From: Duganella sp. SG902
GTDB lineage: Bacteria; Pseudomonadota; Gammaproteobacteria; Burkholderiales; Burkholderiaceae_D
Assembly (NCBI RefSeq): GCF_013376005.1
Contig: NZ_JABMJK010000005.1
Coordinates: forward strand, 124,001-188,000
DNA length: 64,000 nucleotides
Reading direction: 5' to 3'
This document shows, piece after piece, positions 50,732 through 59,268 of this stretch; the first letter of the stretch is position 1, and every line of letters begins with the position of its first letter. The position numbers and the translations under genes are program-made. The notes under the pieces were generated by a model that did not search any database, was not told the DNA's origin, and was given only the letters and a program-made list of their open reading frames with translations.

Positions 50732-51556
50732 CTATTTCTCCACTTTTCGGCGCGCCAACTCAGTGGTCGGAGCGACAAGAGACCGATACAACGCTCCGGT
50801 TTCCTCGTCCCAGGCACTGACGGCCTGCTGCTGGCGCGCCACCGTGGCCATGTCGCCGCGCGCGATGGGGCCGCTCAGCGCGGCCGCCGCGCCCAGCCGG
50901 AACACATTCGCCATCGACTCAGCGGCCAGCGGCTGCGCCAGCTGGCGCGCCACCGGTTCCGGAATGCCGGCGGCCTGGTAGGCGCGCAACGCCGCGTCCA
51001 GCACCGTCACCAGATAGTTACTGGCGAACACGGCGGCCGCGTGGTACACGGTCTTGGCCTCGGCCTTGATCGGCACCGGTTGCGCGCCGATCGCGTGCAG
51101 CGCCGGCGTCAACACCGCCAGCGCGCCCTCGTCCCCCTCGATGCCGCAGAAGGTGCCGGCGAATTGCGCCGCCACCACGTCCGGATCGGCGAAGCTGCGG
51201 ATCGGATGCACGCTGGCGACCAGCGCGCCGGCGTCGCGCGCGGCCTGGAGGCGGTCCGACGCCAACGCGCCGCTGCAATGGAACACCACGCTGCCAGCGA
51301 GAGGCACGGCGCGCGCCAGCGCCGCGCAGGCCGGCGCGATCTGGTCGTCCCCGACCGCCAACACGTGCACGGCGGCCGGCTGCAATTGCCCGTAGGCCGT
51401 GGCCACGCCGCCGGCGCCGATGAAGGCCACCGCCTCGCGCGCCGAGTCCGCCGAACGCGTCAACACTTGCTGGATATGGAAACCTTGCGCGGCCAGCAAG
51501 CGGCCCAGCACACGCCCGACGTGGCCGGCGCCGATCAGATTCACACTGGCGGACAT
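50732..51556 (-). CDS. DUF2520 Rossmann-fold oxidoreductase-like protein
   Basis: The ATG at 51556 overlaps the stop of the upstream DUF924 gene by one base. The 274-residue protein has an N-terminal NAD(P)-binding motif (VNLIGAGHVGRVLGRLLA), a ProC-like pattern (LAVGDDQIAPAC, VFHCSGALAS, VASVHPIRSFADP) and a helical C-terminal domain (KTVYHAAAVFASNYLVTVLDAA). This is the Rossmann-like plus DUF2520 arrangement, related to 6-phosphogluconate or ketopantoate dehydrogenases. Its reaction is unknown. Confidence 0.85.
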   Translation of the reverse strand: MSASVNLIGAGHVGRVLGRLLAAQGFHIQQVLTRSADSAREAVAFIGAGGVATAYGQLQPAAVHVLAVGDDQIAPACAALARAVPLAGSVVFHCSGALASDRLQAARDAGALVASVHPIRSFADPDVVAAQFAGTFCGIEGDEGALAVLTPALHAIGAQPVPIKAEAKTVYHAAAVFASNYLVTVLDAALRAYQAAGIPEPVARQLAQPLAAESMANVFRLGAAAALSGPIARGDMATVARQQQAVSAWDEETGALYRSLVAPTTELARRKVEK

Positions 51557-52134
51557 CAGAACCCCGATCCGGGTTGCTTGAGATATTCGACCTCCGCCGG
51601 CGTCGACGGACGGTTGAGAATGGCATTGCGGTGCGGGAAGCGGCCGAAGCGCTGGATCACCTCGCGATGGCGCCTGGCGTAGTCCAGCATGCCGGCGAGG
51701 CCCTGGTTGCCGGGCTCCGACTCGGCCAGGCGCGTGAACAGGGCAACCGCCCGCTCCTGCATCGCCAAGTCTTCCGCGTGCTCCAGCGGCAAGTAGACAA
51801 AGGCCCGCTGTAAAGGCGTGAGTTGCTGGTCCTCGCCGGCGTCGATCATGTCCAGCGCGGCCTGCAAGGCCAGATGGTCGCCGGCGAACGCCAGCGGCGT
51901 GCCACGATACACGTTGCGGCAAAACTGGTCCAGCAGCAGGATGCGCGCCAGCGCGGCTTGCGGACCCTCGGCATCCCACTGGTGCAGGTCGCCTTCCAGC
52001 GCCTGCGCGATCTGCTCGCCAAAGCGCTGGTCGATGTCGCGATCGAACGCGTCGTCCTTTTGAAACCATTCGCGGCGCACGCTATCGGCGCCGGCGAACC
52101 AGAAATCGAATACCGCCTGGGCTTGTGGGTTCAT
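51556..52134 (-). CDS. DUF924-family protein
   Basis: The 192-residue, all-helical protein shows the DUF924 pattern: an opening QAVFDFWFAGADSVRREWFQKDDAFDRDI, the central ARILLLDQFCRNVYRGTPLAFAGD and the tail FGRFPHRNAILNRPSTPAEVEYL. The fold resembles tetratricopeptide-like helical proteins; no function is established. Coupled to the DUF2520 gene (TGATG overlap) and two bases downstream of mgtC, it is in a compact minus-strand operon. Confidence 0.9.
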   Translation of the reverse strand: MNPQAQAVFDFWFAGADSVRREWFQKDDAFDRDIDQRFGEQIAQALEGDLHQWDAEGPQAALARILLLDQFCRNVYRGTPLAFAGDHLALQAALDMIDAGEDQQLTPLQRAFVYLPLEHAEDLAMQERAVALFTRLAESEPGNQGLAGMLDYARRHREVIQRFGRFPHRNAILNRPSTPAEVEYLKQPGSGF

Positions 52135-52136
52135 GT

Positions 52137-52883
52137 TCAGTTGCGTGCGTGAGTGAGCTGGAAGCTGTGGATGCCGTCGAATTCGGCCAGCTCCGCCGAT
52201 AATACCGCCATCGGCGCGCCGCTGCGTTTACTCAGGGCGATCGCGACAAAGCGCCACTCCTGCATGCCACCTTCGCTGCCGATCATCATCGAACCGCCGG
52301 CGATTTCATAACCGCGCTGCAGCGCCATGGCCCGCAGCGCCGGCTCCTGCGGCTTGTAGCCGGCCTTGAAGCGCATGGTGATGGCGATCGCGTGGCGCGA
52401 CGGCAGCCATGCCTCCACCCGGGTCAGGAAAATCATCGAGCCGGCGCACAGCATCGCCAGCCCGATCGCGCCCAGGTAAAAACCGACGCCGACCATCACG
52501 CCGATCACCGACGAGGCCCAGATCGAGGCGGCGGTGGTCAGGCCGCTGATGTTGAAGCCCTCGCGCATGATCACGCCTGCGCCCAGGAAGCCGATGCCGG
52601 TCACGATGCCCTGGATGACCCGGGTCGGGTCGGAATTCACCAGGTATTGCGACACGTGGCCGCCGAACCAGTGCCCCGGATAGCCGCCGATCACGGTCAG
52701 CGCGGCCGACGCCATGCACACCAGGCCGTAGGTGCGCATGCCGGCCGCACGGCCGTGGTAGGAACGTTCATACCCGACCAGCAAGCCCAGCAACAAGGCG
52801 CCCAGCAAGTTCAACAGGACCACCGCGTTGGTGGCGAGCTCCGAATGCGACCAATACGCTTGCAGGAATTCAATAGCGGGCAT
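52137..52883 (-). CDS. MgtC/SapB-family membrane protein
   Basis: The 248-residue protein has four to five membrane helices in the first 150 residues with the MgtC pattern LLLGLLVGYERSYHGRAAGMRTYGLV, VIQGIVTGIGFLGAGVIM and SGLTTAASIWASSVIGVMVG. A C-terminal cytoplasmic ACT-like domain follows. MgtC proteins help survival at low magnesium and regulate ATP synthase in pathogens; here the role is presumed to be membrane or ion homeostasis. No Mg-sensing leader is evident in the short gap upstream. Confidence 0.88.
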   Translation of the reverse strand: MPAIEFLQAYWSHSELATNAVVLLNLLGALLLGLLVGYERSYHGRAAGMRTYGLVCMASAALTVIGGYPGHWFGGHVSQYLVNSDPTRVIQGIVTGIGFLGAGVIMREGFNISGLTTAASIWASSVIGVMVGVGFYLGAIGLAMLCAGSMIFLTRVEAWLPSRHAIAITMRFKAGYKPQEPALRAMALQRGYEIAGGSMMIGSEGGMQEWRFVAIALSKRSGAPMAVLSAELAEFDGIHSFQLTHARN

Positions 52884-52894
52884 GACGGGCCTCT

Positions 52895-53143
52895 TTATTT
52901 TTTAAGTTGTTTTTCGAAGGCGATATCCAGTTTGCTCATGCGCTTGGGGGCTTCCGGCGCGATGGTCTTGACGAAGGCGACAAAGTCATCCAGCTCCATT
53001 GGCGGACACAGCGGCGGATTGCCGGCGCCGTCGGACAGGAAGAAGTGGCCGCTGCCGGTCACCGACATCGAATACTTTTCGTTGCCGGTGCGGCGTTTCA
53101 GGCGGTCTACGGCCGTGGTGGCCTTGGTTGCGCGTCCACTCAT
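52895..53143 (-). CDS. Small conserved hypothetical protein, 82 aa
   Basis: An 82-residue basic protein (MSGRATKATTAVDRLKRRTGNEKYSMSV, then GSGHFFLSDGAGNPPLCPPMELDDFVAFVKTIAPEAPKRMSKLDIAFEKQLKK). It starts inside the last bases of the aminopeptidase gene (overlap 53140-53143) and ends before mgtC. No family is recognised. The arrangement suggests that it is co-transcribed with pepP and mgtC. Confidence 0.6.
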   Translation of the reverse strand: MSGRATKATTAVDRLKRRTGNEKYSMSVTGSGHFFLSDGAGNPPLCPPMELDDFVAFVKTIAPEAPKRMSKLDIAFEKQLKK

Positions 53144-54963
53144 AGGATCTCCGTGCGGGTGTGTAGCCAGGCCAGCGCGTCGCCGGACAACAGTGGCGAC
53201 AGGCGCTCGCGCACTGTGGCGTGGTAGTGGTTGAGCCAGCGTTTTTCATCGTCGCGCAGCAACGAAGGCTCGATGCAGCGCGTGTCGATCGGACACAGGG
53301 TCAAGGTTTCAAAGTCGAGGAATTCGCCGAACTCGGTCTGGCCGGCGGCGCGGTTCAGCACCAGGTTCTCGATGCGGATGCCCCAGCGGCCGGGACGGTA
53401 CAGGCCGGGCTCGATCGAGGTGATCATGCCCGGCTCCATGGCCGTGTGCGCGTCCGGCATGGTGTTGGGCGAGATCGATTGCGGGCCTTCGTGCACGTTG
53501 AGGAAGTAGCCGACGCCATGGCCGGTGCCGTGGCCGAAATCCATGCCTTCGGCCCACAGTGGCGCGCGGGCGATGGCGTCCAGCATCGGCGATTTGGCGC
53601 CGCGCGGGAAGCGCGCGGCCGATAGCGCGATCATGCCTTTCAACACCAGCGTGAAATCGCGGCGCTGCTCGTCGCTGATGCGGCCCACCGCCACCACGCG
53701 GGTGATGTCGGTGGTGCCGCCCAGATATTGGCCGCCGGAATCGATCAGCAGCAGATTATCGCCCACGATGACGGCGTGGCGCGCTGCGGTGGCGCGGTAA
53801 TGCATGATCGCGCCGTTGGGGCCGAAGCCGGCGATGGTGGCAAAGCTCGGGCTGATGAAGCCGGGACGGCGCGCGCGCGCGGCGGTGATTTGCTTGTCGA
53901 TCTCGACTTCGGTCAGCGGGGCGCGGTCGGGGTTGGCCAGGGTTTGTTCCAGCCAGGTGAAGAATTCGCACAGCGCGGCGCCGTCCTGCTCCATGGCGGC
54001 GCGCACGTGGGCCGCGTCGGCCTCGCTCTTGCGCGACTTGGCCAGCGTGGTGGGGTTGATCGCTTCAACCACCTTGACCTGGGCCGGAATCCACTGACGG
54101 GTGCCGTGGGTCACGCGGCGCGGATCGAGCAGCATGACGGCGTCGGCCGGCAGCGCGGCCAGCGCGGCCAGCGCGGCGGCGGCCGAGGCGTAGGGGGCGA
54201 CGTCGACGCCATCGTCGGCCAGCGCCGCGCTCAGCCCGGCGGAAATCTTGCCCTCGGCGACAAACAATATGGCGCGGGTGGGAGTGATCAGGGCGTGCGA
54301 CAGGAAAATCGGATTGAAATTGACGTCGGCGCCGCGCAGGTTGAACAGGTAGGCGATGTCGTCCAGCGTCGATATCAGGTGGCAGTTGGCGCCGGCCTGT
54401 TGCATGGCGCCGCGCAGATCGGCCAGCTTGCCGCTACGGCTTTTCGATGCGTAGGGGGGCAGATGCTCGTAGATCGGCGCGGCCGGCAGGGCCGGACGAT
54501 CCAGCCAGACCTGTTCCAGCAGGTCGAGATCGGTGCGCAGGTGGACATCTTTGGCGTCCAGCGCGGTTTGCAGCAGGCGGGCGATGGCCAAGCCAAGCAC
54601 GGCGCCGTCCACGGCCAGGGTCTGGCCGGCTTTCAGCTGACTTGCCAACCAGTCAACATATTGCACGCTGGCGCCGGAGGCCAGCTTCATCAGCTGGATG
54701 CCGGTGCCGGCCAGTTGCTGCTCGGCCTGGGTCCAGTAGCGGGCGTCGGTCCAGACGCCGGCGAATTCCGGCGTGATGATCAGGGTGCCGACCGAGCCCG
54801 TGAAACCGGAAGCCCATTCGCGGCCCTGCCAGCGTGCGGGCAGATATTCGGACAGGTGCGGATCGGCGGAGGGCACCATCAGCGCATCAACTTGCCGCTG
54901 GCGCATCGCGGCCCGTAATCGCGCCAGGCGTTCGATGACTTCGGAAGGGTCTGGAGTATCCAT
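53140..54963 (-). CDS. Xaa-Pro aminopeptidase (M24B), aminopeptidase P type
   Basis: The ATG at 54963 (MDTPDPSEVIERLARLRAAM) gives 607 residues, the long three-domain form like eukaryotic XPNPEP1. Two creatinase-like domains precede the pita-bread catalytic domain. Metal ligands are visible: Asp in LLIDSGGQY, Asp in GTTDITR, His in GTGHGVGYFLNVHEG, Glu in TSIEPGLY and Glu in IRIENLV. It removes N-terminal residues that precede proline. It is the first gene of the minus-strand group through DUF2520 and is divergent from higBA. Confidence 0.92.
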   Translation of the reverse strand: MDTPDPSEVIERLARLRAAMRQRQVDALMVPSADPHLSEYLPARWQGREWASGFTGSVGTLIITPEFAGVWTDARYWTQAEQQLAGTGIQLMKLASGASVQYVDWLASQLKAGQTLAVDGAVLGLAIARLLQTALDAKDVHLRTDLDLLEQVWLDRPALPAAPIYEHLPPYASKSRSGKLADLRGAMQQAGANCHLISTLDDIAYLFNLRGADVNFNPIFLSHALITPTRAILFVAEGKISAGLSAALADDGVDVAPYASAAAALAALAALPADAVMLLDPRRVTHGTRQWIPAQVKVVEAINPTTLAKSRKSEADAAHVRAAMEQDGAALCEFFTWLEQTLANPDRAPLTEVEIDKQITAARARRPGFISPSFATIAGFGPNGAIMHYRATAARHAVIVGDNLLLIDSGGQYLGGTTDITRVVAVGRISDEQRRDFTLVLKGMIALSAARFPRGAKSPMLDAIARAPLWAEGMDFGHGTGHGVGYFLNVHEGPQSISPNTMPDAHTAMEPGMITSIEPGLYRPGRWGIRIENLVLNRAAGQTEFGEFLDFETLTLCPIDTRCIEPSLLRDDEKRWLNHYHATVRERLSPLLSGDALAWLHTRTEIL

Positions 54964-55055
54964 GGGACATTTCAAAATAGCTTGCCTCCATGATACCTCG
55001 ATTACTTGATCCGCCGCTAAATGGCTGTGCACGCGAAATGATTCAATGGTCCAGC

Positions 55056-55084
55056 TTGTTGTGTTAACAACGCGGGACTATATT
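55056..55084 (+). promoter_or_regulatory. higBA promoter with overlapping inverted repeat
   Basis: TTGTTG (55056-55061), a 17-base spacer and TATATT (55079-55084) make a good promoter. GTTGT-gtta-ACAAC (55058-55071) is an inverted repeat over the -35 region, a likely HigA site. Predicted start near 55091 falls at or just after the higB ATG (55089), so the transcript may be leaderless. Confidence 0.5.
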
Positions 55085-55088
55085 GATC

Positions 55089-55367
55089 ATGATCGTCTCA
55101 TTCCGTCATAAAGGATTACGCAAGTTTTACGAGACCGGCAGCGTGGCGGGAATACAGCCCAGCCATGCCGCACGGCTACATTTGTTATTGAATACACTGG
55201 AAATCGCTCACGTCGCGGAAGACATGAATAAAGCAGGATATAAATTTCATTCCCTTCGGGGCTTCATCAAGCCGCGCTGGGCCGTGGAAGTCAACGCAAA
55301 TTGGCGCCTGACATTTGAATTTGATTCAGGCAACGCTCAACAAGTGAATTACGAGGATTATCACTAA
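55089..55367 (+). CDS. higB: HigB-type toxin (RelE superfamily mRNA interferase)
   Basis: The 92-residue product begins MIVSFRHKGLRKFYETG, the usual HigB opening, and ends with FEFDSGNAQQVNYEDYH. HigB toxins cut mRNA at the ribosome, with catalytic residues in the KF..LRG and VNANWRLTF regions. The start is ATG 55089; an in-frame TTG six bases earlier is less likely. No ribosome-binding site precedes it. The antitoxin ATG overlaps the toxin stop by one base, the toxin-first order typical of hig loci. Confidence 0.92.
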   Translation: MIVSFRHKGLRKFYETGSVAGIQPSHAARLHLLLNTLEIAHVAEDMNKAGYKFHSLRGFIKPRWAVEVNANWRLTFEFDSGNAQQVNYEDYH

Positions 55368-55627
55368 TGGAAATGTACAACCCGATGACACCAGGCGAGT
55401 TTATTATTGAGGTTTATTTGAAGCCTTTAAATCTCAGCGCACACGATTGCGCTGAGAAAATGGGTATCGCGCCATCGACACTCAATCGCATTTTAAATGG
55501 CAAGGCCAAAATAACGCCGGCCATGGCGAAACGCTTTTCCGCCGCCTTGGGAGGTTCGGTGCAGAGCTGGAACAACCTGCAGGCGCTGCACGACCGTTGG
55601 CTGGAGCGGCAGCGCAACGCGGCGTGA
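55367..55627 (+). CDS. higA: HigA-type antitoxin (HTH-XRE)
   Basis: The 86-residue product has the HigA opening (NPMTPGEFIIEVYLKPLNLSAHDCAEKMG) and a helix-turn-helix (APSTLNRILNGKAKITPAMAKRFSAALGG). It neutralises HigB and represses the operon. It overlaps higB by one base (TAATG), ensuring coupled translation. Confidence 0.93.
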   Translation: MEMYNPMTPGEFIIEVYLKPLNLSAHDCAEKMGIAPSTLNRILNGKAKITPAMAKRFSAALGGSVQSWNNLQALHDRWLERQRNAA

Positions 55628-55636
55628 CGTGCCGGA

Positions 55637-55684
55637 AATTGGCGGGTTTGTGCCAATAATTGGCATAATCAAGGGGCAAAAAAG
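55637..55684. repeat. Inverted repeats between higA and the Crp/Fnr gene
   Basis: TGCCAA-taa-TTGGCA (55651-55665) is a 6-bp-arm inverted repeat; AATTGGC occurs again at 55637-55643. A GGGC/GCCC mini-hairpin with an A6 loop follows near 55673. The short convergent gap may be a weak terminator for both genes. Confidence 0.35.
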
Positions 55685-55687
55685 CCC

Positions 55688-56377
55688 TCAGGCCTGATAA
55701 CGCCGCAATCCCTCCAGGTCCAGGATGCGGATGCCGCCGTAATCAAGGCTCAGCAATCCCTGCTTTTCCAAAAGCTGCAACGCCTGGTTCGCGCGCTGGC
55801 GTGAGGCGCCCAATATTAATCCCAGCTCCTCCTGCGAGATATGGACGATTTTCTCCAGTCCGGGATATAAATGCGAATGAAACATCGAAGCCAGGCAACG
55901 TGCCACGCGCGTATCGGGATTTAACAGCCGGTCATTCTCCACCATTCCGATAAACTGCCCCAAACGCTCGTTCAACTGCATCAGCAGGAACCGCGTAAAA
56001 GGCAAACTATTATCCAGCAGCCACCTGAACGTCGCGACCGGCATGCGTGCGATCCGGCTGTCCCGCAAAGCCATGGCATCGTATTTTAAAACCTCGTTTT
56101 TTAAAACCGTGCCCTCGCCAAACCAGCCGCCCGGCGGGACGCCGGTAAAAGTCACGCTTTTACCATCCGACGAGAAATTATTCATCTTCACCATGCCGTC
56201 GATAATGCCCAGCCAGTTTTCCACCATATCGCCCTTGCGGCAGACATAACCACCCTTCGGGACAAAGGTTTCAAAGGTATCGGCCTCGACGCGCGCCATT
56301 TGTTCCGGCGTCAGGTCTTTGGCCCAGATCGCCGTGCGTAGCGCTTCCTTCAAAGTAACTTGGTTTCGATCAGACAT
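55688..56377 (-). CDS. Crp/Fnr-family transcriptional regulator
   Basis: The ATG at 56377 (MSDRNQVTLKEALRTAIW) gives 229 residues: a cyclic-nucleotide-type beta-roll (VPKGGYVCRKGDMVENWLGIIDGMVKM, GGWFGEGTVLKNE), a dimerisation helix and a winged helix (ISQEELGLILGASRQRANQALQLLEKQG). The four cysteines of true FNR oxygen sensors are absent, and the cAMP pocket residues are not all conserved, so its signal is unknown. It is divergent from the acyl-CoA ligase/LIV operon and may regulate it through the shared interval. Confidence 0.88.
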   Translation of the reverse strand: MSDRNQVTLKEALRTAIWAKDLTPEQMARVEADTFETFVPKGGYVCRKGDMVENWLGIIDGMVKMNNFSSDGKSVTFTGVPPGGWFGEGTVLKNEVLKYDAMALRDSRIARMPVATFRWLLDNSLPFTRFLLMQLNERLGQFIGMVENDRLLNPDTRVARCLASMFHSHLYPGLEKIVHISQEELGLILGASRQRANQALQLLEKQGLLSLDYGGIRILDLEGLRRYQA

Positions 56378-56409
56378 TTTTTGCAACGCATCATAGAAAA
56401 GTCGGTGAA

Positions 56410-56427
56410 TTGTCGCCGAAAAGACAA
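56410..56427. promoter_or_regulatory. Candidate Crp/Fnr-family operator TTGTC-N8-GACAA
   Basis: A perfect 5-bp inverted repeat TTGTC/GACAA with an 8-base spacer lies between the regulator and the ligase operon, 33 bases from the regulator start. The 18-bp dyad has a size usual for Crp/Fnr dimers. Confidence 0.4.
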
Positions 56428-56488
56428 CCTGCCTTCTCGCGGCACGCTAATATCATCACACAAAAAGAATCGGCAACAGGAGACACTG

Positions 56489-58432
56489 GTGCAAACTAAA
56501 TACGAGACTTTTCCTCGCCGCTTGCTCGCGCACGGCCAGGTCAGGCCGGGAAAACCCGCGTTTCGCGAAAAGTATCTGGGCATCTGGCAAAGTTGGAACT
56601 GGGCCCAGGTCAATGACGAAGTGCGCGCCCTCGCCTGCGGTCTGGCCGCGCTCGGCTTCGAACGCGGCATGAACCTGGCCATCATCGGCGACAACCGCCC
56701 GCGTTTGTACTGGTCCATGTTGGCCGCCCAATGTCTGGGGGGCGTCCCGGTACCACTGTATCAGGACGCGCCCGCCGCCGATATGGCCTATGTGCTGGAA
56801 AACGCCGAAATCCGCTACGCCATCGTCGAAGACCAGGAGCAAGTCGATAAATTGCTCGAATTGCAAGCGTTGTACCCGCACATCCGCCACGTCGCCTACG
56901 ACGACGAACGCGGCATGCGCCACTACCGCCAGCCAGGCCTGGTTTCCTTCGCCGACCTGCAGGAGATGGGTCGCGCGTGGGACCAGGCCCATCCCGGCTT
57001 TTTCGACGCCGCCGTCGCCGCCGGCCAGGCCAGCGACAACGCCATCATCCTCTACACCTCCGGCACCACCGGCAAGCCCAAGGGCGTGTGCCAGACCCAC
57101 GCCGCGCTGCTGGCGGCCGGCGACGGCGGTGTCGGCTTCGAAAAACTGACCGACGAGGAAGACATCCTGTCCTACCTTCCGATGGCGTGGGTGGGCGACT
57201 GCCTGTTCTCGTTCGCGCAGGCGCTGACGGCCGGCTTCACCGTCAACTGCCCGGAATCGGGTGAAACCGTGATGACCGACATGCGCGAAATCGGCCCAAC
57301 TTATTACTTCGCCCCGCCGCGCGTGTTCGAGAACATGCTGACCACCGTGATGATACGGATGGAGGACGCCGGCGCCATCAAGCGCCGCATGTTCCACTAC
57401 TTCATGGGCGTGGCGCGCCGCTGCGGTGCGCAAATATTGGACAACAAGCCGGTGCCGCTGGCCGACCGCCTGCGCTACGCCGCCGGCCGCATGCTGGTCT
57501 ACGGGCCGCTGAAAAACGTGCTGGGCATGTCGCGCATCCGCGTCGCCTACACGGCCGGTGCAGCGATCGGTCCCGATCTGTTCCGCTTCTACCGCTCAAT
57601 TGGCGTCAATTTGAAGCAATTCTACGGCTCGACCGAAACCTGCGCCTACATCTGCCTGCAGCCGGATGGCCAAATCAAGTTTGACAGCGTCGGCCTGCCG
57701 GCGCCTGGTGTGGAGGTCAGGCTGGCGGAGAACGGCGAAGTTCTGGTGAAATCGCCAACGTTGATGGACTGTTACTACAAGCGCCCGGATGCCACGGCGG
57801 AAGCGATCGACGCCCAAGGCTATTTCCACACCGGCGACGCCGGCCTGTTCGACCACGAGGGCCACCTGAAGATCATCGACCGCGCGGCCGACGTCGGCCG
57901 CATGAACAGCGGCGCCATCTTCGCGCCCAACTACGTGGAGAACAAGCTCAAGTTCTTCCCCTTCATCAAAGAAGCGGTGGTGTTCGGCCACCAGCGCGAC
58001 CAGGTGTGCGCCTTCATCAACATTGACATGGAAGCGGTGGGCAACTGGGCCGAGCGGCGCAGCATCGCCTATTCCGGCTACACCGACCTGGCCGCGCATC
58101 CGGCCGTCTACGGGCTGGTGCGCGATTGCATCGAGCAGGTCAACGCCGACCTGGCGGCCGAGGCCGGCATGGGCGACACGCAAGTGCACCGCTACCTGGT
58201 GCTGCACAAGGAGCTGGACCCGGACGACGATGAACTGACCCGCACGCGCAAGGTGCGCCGCAAGTTCATCGCTGAAAAGTACGCGGTGCTGATCGACGCG
58301 CTCTACGGCGGCAAGACCTCGCAGTACATCGAAACGCAGGTGAAGTTTGAGGACGGCCGCAGCGGCCTGGTGGCGGCGGACCTCAAGATCGAGCCGTGCA
58401 AGACCTACCCTGCCGTGCAGGCAGCGGCATGA
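56489..58432 (+). CDS. Long-chain-type AMP-dependent acyl-CoA ligase
   Basis: The start is GTG 56489, with AGGAGA five bases upstream; the longer frame shadows the divergent regulator. The 647-residue enzyme has the AMP-binding P-loop (LYTSGTTGKPKG), the YGSTET motif and the GYFHTGDAG hinge region, with a long C-terminal part as in FadD15-type ligases. It activates a carboxylic acid to acyl-CoA via an acyl-adenylate. As first gene of an operon with a LIV-I transporter it probably activates the imported acid. Chain length or aromatic preference cannot be read from sequence. Confidence 0.9.
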   Translation: MQTKYETFPRRLLAHGQVRPGKPAFREKYLGIWQSWNWAQVNDEVRALACGLAALGFERGMNLAIIGDNRPRLYWSMLAAQCLGGVPVPLYQDAPAADMAYVLENAEIRYAIVEDQEQVDKLLELQALYPHIRHVAYDDERGMRHYRQPGLVSFADLQEMGRAWDQAHPGFFDAAVAAGQASDNAIILYTSGTTGKPKGVCQTHAALLAAGDGGVGFEKLTDEEDILSYLPMAWVGDCLFSFAQALTAGFTVNCPESGETVMTDMREIGPTYYFAPPRVFENMLTTVMIRMEDAGAIKRRMFHYFMGVARRCGAQILDNKPVPLADRLRYAAGRMLVYGPLKNVLGMSRIRVAYTAGAAIGPDLFRFYRSIGVNLKQFYGSTETCAYICLQPDGQIKFDSVGLPAPGVEVRLAENGEVLVKSPTLMDCYYKRPDATAEAIDAQGYFHTGDAGLFDHEGHLKIIDRAADVGRMNSGAIFAPNYVENKLKFFPFIKEAVVFGHQRDQVCAFINIDMEAVGNWAERRSIAYSGYTDLAAHPAVYGLVRDCIEQVNADLAAEAGMGDTQVHRYLVLHKELDPDDDELTRTRKVRRKFIAEKYAVLIDALYGGKTSQYIETQVKFEDGRSGLVAADLKIEPCKTYPAVQAAA

Positions 58433-58446
58433 CCGAGGAGGCGCAA

Positions 58447-59268
58447 ATGCAGATGAACGAACCAGAGGCACACTTCGGCGTGGGACGGCGCAAAACCGGT
58501 CCGGTGATCCTCGACCTGAAAAATATCTCGCTTTCCTTCGGCGGCGTGAAGGCGCTGACCGATATCTCGTTCGACGTGCGCCAGCATGAAATCCGCGCCA
58601 TCATCGGCCCCAACGGCGCCGGCAAGAGCTCCATGCTCAACGTGATCAACGGCGTGTACCGCCCGCAGCAGGGCCAGATCGTGTATCGCGGCGAAGTCCG
58701 CAAGAACATGGACTGCCACGCCGCCGCCAAGTCCGGCATCGCCCGCACCTTCCAGAACATCGCCCTGTTCAAGGGCATGACGGTGCTCGACAACATCATG
58801 ACCGGCCGTAACCTCAAGATGAAGTCCAACTTCCTGATGCAGGCGCTGTACTGGGGGCCGGCGCGGCGCGAGGAGATCGCCCACCGCATCAAGGCCGAGG
58901 AGATCATCGACTTCCTGGAGATCCAGGCCATCCGCAAGACGCCGGTCGGCCGCCTGCCCTACGGCCTGCAAAAGCGCGTGGAACTGGGCCGCGCGCTGGC
59001 CGCCGAGCCGGAAATCCTGCTGCTCGATGAACCCATGGCCGGCATGAATGTCGAAGAGAAGCAGGACATGTGCCGTTTCATCCTCGACGTGAACGACCAA
59101 TTCGGCACCACCATCGTGCTGATCGAGCACGACATGGGCGTGGTGATGGACATCTCCGACCGCGTGGTGGTGCTGGACTACGGTAAAAAAATCGGCGACG
59201 CCACGCCGGACGAAGTGCGCAACAACCGCGACGTCATCAACGCTTATCTCGGGGTGGAGTGCCAATGA
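58447..59268 (+). CDS. livG: Branched-chain-amino-acid-type ABC ATPase LivG
   Basis: I start at ATG 58447 because GAGGAGG lies six bases before it. An in-frame ATG at 58429 overlaps the ligase stop (ATGA) and is an alternative. The 273-residue ATPase has Walker A GPNGAGKSS, the LivG-type insert after the Q-loop (ARTFQNIALFKGMTVLDNIM), the signature LPYGLQKRVELGRAL and Walker B LLLDEPMAGMN. The signature has YG in place of the usual SGG, common in this subfamily. Confidence 0.92.
   Translation: MQMNEPEAHFGVGRRKTGPVILDLKNISLSFGGVKALTDISFDVRQHEIRAIIGPNGAGKSSMLNVINGVYRPQQGQIVYRGEVRKNMDCHAAAKSGIARTFQNIALFKGMTVLDNIMTGRNLKMKSNFLMQALYWGPARREEIAHRIKAEEIIDFLEIQAIRKTPVGRLPYGLQKRVELGRALAAEPEILLLDEPMAGMNVEEKQDMCRFILDVNDQFGTTIVLIEHDMGVVMDISDRVVVLDYGKKIGDATPDEVRNNRDVINAYLGVECQ

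Noticed and set aside
55083..55096. FNR-like sequence TTGATCATGATCGT at the higB start
   Set aside because: Two mismatches in the right arm and a position inside the coding start make it a chance match.
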